A stretch of 8,166 nt of DNA from Acidobacteriota bacterium (GTDB lineage Bacteria; Acidobacteriota; Terriglobia; Bryobacterales; JACQDG01), in assembly GCA_016201185.1 (NCBI GenBank), contig JACQDG010000006.1:1-8166 (forward strand), read 5' to 3'. This document shows positions 6,131 through 8,166 of this stretch, piece by piece. Under the pieces are notes generated by a model. The model was given only the letters and a program-made list of their open reading frames with translations. It did no database searches and was not told where the DNA came from. A program made the position numbers and the translations under genes. Every line of letters starts with the position of its first letter. Within the stretch, counting starts at the first letter, position 1.

Positions 6131-7014
6131 GGCTGGAGGAATGGATCCGCAATGGGCCGGTATTGGCCGACGGCGCCTGGGGGACGGAGTTGCAGCGCCG
6201 CGGGCTCGAGCCAGGCGCTTGCCCGGACCAGTGGAATCTGATTCGCTCGGAAGCTGTGGCAGAGGTGGCGCGCTCTTACGTCAAGGCGGGCAGCCGTGTC
6301 ATCCTCACGAATACCTTTCGGGCGAACGCCATTGCCCTGACAGGCTACGGACTGGGCGCGGAAGCGGCGGCCATGAATCGCGCCGGCGCTGCTATCTCAC
6401 GCGAGGCGGCTGCGGGCCATGTGCTGGTGGCCGGCTCGATAGGTCCGACCGGAAAGATGCTTCTGCTCGGGGAGACCACGGAGCAGGAGGCGCTTCGAGC
6501 CTTTGCCCAGCAGGCGCAGGCCCTGGCTGAGGGAGGCGTTGATGCACTGCTCGTCGAGACGATGAGCGACCTGGCGGAAGCAAAGCTGGCGCTGGCGGCT
6601 GCGCGCCAAACGGGGCTTCCGGTAATTGTCTCGTTTGTTTTTGATTCCGGCAAGGAGAAGGATCGGACGATGATGGGCGTGACACCGGAGCAGGCGGCCA
6701 GGGAAATAGTCGAGGCCGGAGCCGATGCCGTCGGCGCTAATTGCGGGCTCGGCATTGCCGGTTATGTGCCGATTTGCCGGCGGCTGCGCCAGGCTACGCC
6801 TCTGCCCGTTTGGATCAAGCCCAACGCGGGCCTGCCAGAACTGGTCGGTGGCGAATTGGTTTATCGGACCACGCCGGCCGAGTTCGCCGCTTTTGTACCG
6901 GCGCTGGTCGAAGCCGGGGCGACCTTCATCGGCGGATGCTGCGGGACCACTCCCGACTTTATCCGGGCGGCTTCACAGGCGCTGGCGGCAATCAGTTCCA
7001 AGGCGGGAGCATGA
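6127..7014 (+). CDS. Homocysteine S-methyltransferase family protein
   Basis: A 295-residue cytoplasmic zinc-dependent methyltransferase of the Hcy-binding (MmuM/BHMT/MetH N-terminal) family, complete for a single-domain member. Landmarks are DGAWGTELQ (15-23; usually DGAMGTEL), TNTF (61-64), VAGSIGPTG, ETMSDLAEA, GANCG with Cys206, and GGCCGT with Cys271 and Cys272. The three cysteines are the zinc ligands that activate homocysteine. Known members move a methyl group from S-methylmethionine, betaine or methylcobalamin to homocysteine. Here a stand-alone corrinoid protein with the same fold as the MetH B12 module lies two genes upstream, so a cobalamin-borne methyl is the likely donor, making methionine. 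No pterin-binding domain is present. It starts within the ATGA overlap at 6127 and overlaps the DUF1638 gene the same way, implying translational coupling. The family is certain; the physiological donor is inferred. Confidence 0.92.
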   Translation: MRLEEWIRNGPVLADGAWGTELQRRGLEPGACPDQWNLIRSEAVAEVARSYVKAGSRVILTNTFRANAIALTGYGLGAEAAAMNRAGAAISREAAAGHVLVAGSIGPTGKMLLLGETTEQEALRAFAQQAQALAEGGVDALLVETMSDLAEAKLALAAARQTGLPVIVSFVFDSGKEKDRTMMGVTPEQAAREIVEAGADAVGANCGLGIAGYVPICRRLRQATPLPVWIKPNAGLPELVGGELVYRTTPAEFAAFVPALVEAGATFIGGCCGTTPDFIRAASQALAAISSKAGA

Positions 7015-7757
7015 GGCTAAAGCTCATCGGTTGCGAGATCCTGTTCCGGGAGTTGTGCGCCGCCATCGCGCGCTCTGGGAACAGAGTGGATGTGGAATTC
7101 CTTCCCAAAGGGCTGCATGACGTGGGCAAAGAGGAAATGCGGCAGAGCCTCCAGGAGGCGGTGGATCGCGTGGATGCTTCGCAATACGAGGTGATTTTAC
7201 TTGGTTATGCCCTCTGCGGCAACGGTATGGCCGGACTTACAGCGCGGTCGATCCCGCTGGTGATCCCGCGCGCCCACGACTGCATCGCACTGCTGATGGG
7301 CAGCCATGAGCGGTATCAGGAGTATTTTGAGAACCATCCCGGCGTTTATTTCCGCTCCATCGGGTGGGTCGAGCGTGGCCAGAACCTGGAACAGCTCAGC
7401 CTGGAAACAACCAGAAAAACAAGCGGGGTCGGCGGCAGTCTGGAAGAGCTGATTGCCCGCTACGGCGAGGAAAACGGCCGATACCTTTACGAGGAGTTCA
7501 CCCGCTACACCCGCTCCTATCGCCAACTCACCTTTATCGAGACCGGTCTGGAGCCGGATAAGAGCTTCGAGCGGCAGGCCCGCGAAGAAGCGGCCCGCCG
7601 TGGCTGGCGGTTCGAGAAGATCCGGGGTGATCTCGGCCTGTTCGAGCGGCTGCTGGCGGGCAGATGGAACGAACAGGAGTTTCTGGTTGTGCCCCCCGGC
7701 TGGCGCGTAGCTGCGCGCTACGACGAGGACATTATGGTAGCGGAGCCGCCATCATGA
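7011..7757 (+). CDS. DUF1638 domain-containing protein
   Basis: A 248-residue soluble protein of a family with no assigned function that I recognise as DUF1638. It starts MRLKLIGCEILFREL and contains FLPKGLHDVG (30-39), LLGYALCGNGMAGL (63-76) and VIPRAHDCIALLMGS (84-98). Cys8, His36, Cys69, His89, Asp90 and Cys91 lie in the most family-like segments and could form a metal or cofactor site; that role is inference. The C-terminal third is charged (repeated Arg/Glu) and ends with FLVVPPGWRVAARYDEDIMV. From memory the family tends to occur next to corrinoid methyltransferase genes, and here it is locked by 4-nt ATGA overlaps to a homocysteine methyltransferase upstream and a URO-D methyltransferase downstream. 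It may be an accessory factor or a methyltransferase subunit of this system. The start at 7011 is set by the overlap with the preceding stop. Confidence 0.85.
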   Translation: MRLKLIGCEILFRELCAAIARSGNRVDVEFLPKGLHDVGKEEMRQSLQEAVDRVDASQYEVILLGYALCGNGMAGLTARSIPLVIPRAHDCIALLMGSHERYQEYFENHPGVYFRSIGWVERGQNLEQLSLETTRKTSGVGGSLEELIARYGEENGRYLYEEFTRYTRSYRQLTFIETGLEPDKSFERQAREEAARRGWRFEKIRGDLGLFERLLAGRWNEQEFLVVPPGWRVAARYDEDIMVAEPPS

Positions 7758-8166
7758 CCGGACGAGAACGGGTACTGGCGATGCTGGAAGGCAGAGAGAC
7801 GAACCACTTGCCCCTGATGCCCATCACCATGATGTTCGCCGCGGGCAGGATCGGCGCGAAGTACCGCGACTATGCGACCAACCACCGTTTGCTGGCGGAA
7901 GCGCAGTTGCGGACGGCTGAAACATTCGGCTTTGATCATGTTTCGGTCATCTCCGATCCTGCGAGGGAGGCCGCCGACCTTGGGGCGACCATCGAATGGT
8001 TCGAGGATCAACCGCCGGCCATCGTGGAAAGCCAGGCCCTGCTGAGGGCGAAGACCACGCTTGCCCGCCTCCGGGTTCCGGATCCGCTGGAAGGAGAGCG
8101 CATGCGGGACCGCGTCGAGGGCGTAGCGCTGCTTAAGCGCCTCGCCGGCGGTGAGAGGATCGTCGA
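7754..8166 (+). CDS. URO-D family methyltransferase (partial, N-terminal part)
   Basis: The frame opens with ATG at 7754, overlapping the DUF1638 stop by four bases, and stays open for 137 codons to the right edge. It begins MTGRERVLAMLEGRETNHLP and continues PLMPITMMFAAGRIGAKYRD and YATNHRLLAEAQLRTAETFGFDHV, then VISDPAREAADLGATIEWF. This is the N-terminal pattern of MtaA-like uroporphyrinogen-decarboxylase-fold methyltransferases. The metal-binding H-x-C region would lie beyond the window. It differs clearly from the operon's first URO-D protein after the common RERVLA opening, so the two probably have separate jobs, such as MT1 and MT2. Its coupling to DUF1638 suggests a shared complex or balanced expression. 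Family confident; reaction not determined. Confidence 0.88.
   Translation, partial: MTGRERVLAMLEGRETNHLPLMPITMMFAAGRIGAKYRDYATNHRLLAEAQLRTAETFGFDHVSVISDPAREAADLGATIEWFEDQPPAIVESQALLRAKTTLARLRVPDPLEGERMRDRVEGVALLKRLAGGERIV

Overview
This GC-rich bacterial window is a metabolic locus built around corrinoid (vitamin B12)-dependent methyl transfer, with carbohydrate-use genes beside and inside it. Multiple divergent uroporphyrinogen-decarboxylase-fold (URO-D) methyltransferases, an ExuT-like sugar-acid transporter and a secreted GH36 alpha-galactosidase recall soil Acidobacteriota (Bryobacterales/Solibacter-like) or similar polysaccharide degraders. That placement rests on gene content from memory and is low confidence. 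There is no rRNA, tRNA, CRISPR array or recognisable insertion sequence.

Layout. (1) 1-608, minus strand: the N-terminal 202 codons of a URO-D-family protein running off the left edge. (2) 609-732: a divergent intergenic region with a perfect 9-bp inverted repeat (689-697/718-726) just before the next gene. (3) 733-2034, plus: a 12-helix MFS transporter of the anion:cation symporter type. (4) 2035-2139: a short intergenic region with a TATAAT hexamer at its left edge and a clear Shine-Dalgarno at its right edge. (5) 2140 to the right edge, plus: a tightly packed operon of a complete URO-D methyltransferase, a MtaC/MtbC-type corrinoid protein, an exported GH36 alpha-galactosidase (disrupted), a homocysteine S-methyltransferase, a DUF1638 protein and the start of another URO-D methyltransferase. 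The gaps are 16 and 34 nt, followed by three 4-nt ATGA overlaps.

How it could work: a URO-D protein (MT1) would take a methyl group from an unknown methylated substrate onto the His98-ligated corrinoid protein. A second methyltransferase, either the Zn-dependent homocysteine enzyme (giving methionine) or another URO-D protein, would unload it. The Hcy and B12 modules resemble parts of MetH, but no methyl-THF-binding domain and no corrinoid reactivase (RamA-type) is visible here. DUF1638 is an uncharacterised partner with conserved-looking Cys/His residues. The sugar transporter and alpha-galactosidase raise the possibility that the methyl donor is a methylated sugar or another plant-derived methyl ether; this is inference only.

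Main anomaly: the alpha-galactosidase is split. Between the nucleophile motif (KWDMNR) and TEAFDRLRIQ about 55 codons normally present in GH36 are missing and the frame shifts, which removes the general acid/base Asp. The N-terminal frame stops at TGA 5625-5627, and this overlaps an in-frame ATG (5627-5629) of the C-terminal part, so downstream translation could be rescued by re-initiation. It may be a true pseudogene or an assembly collapse.
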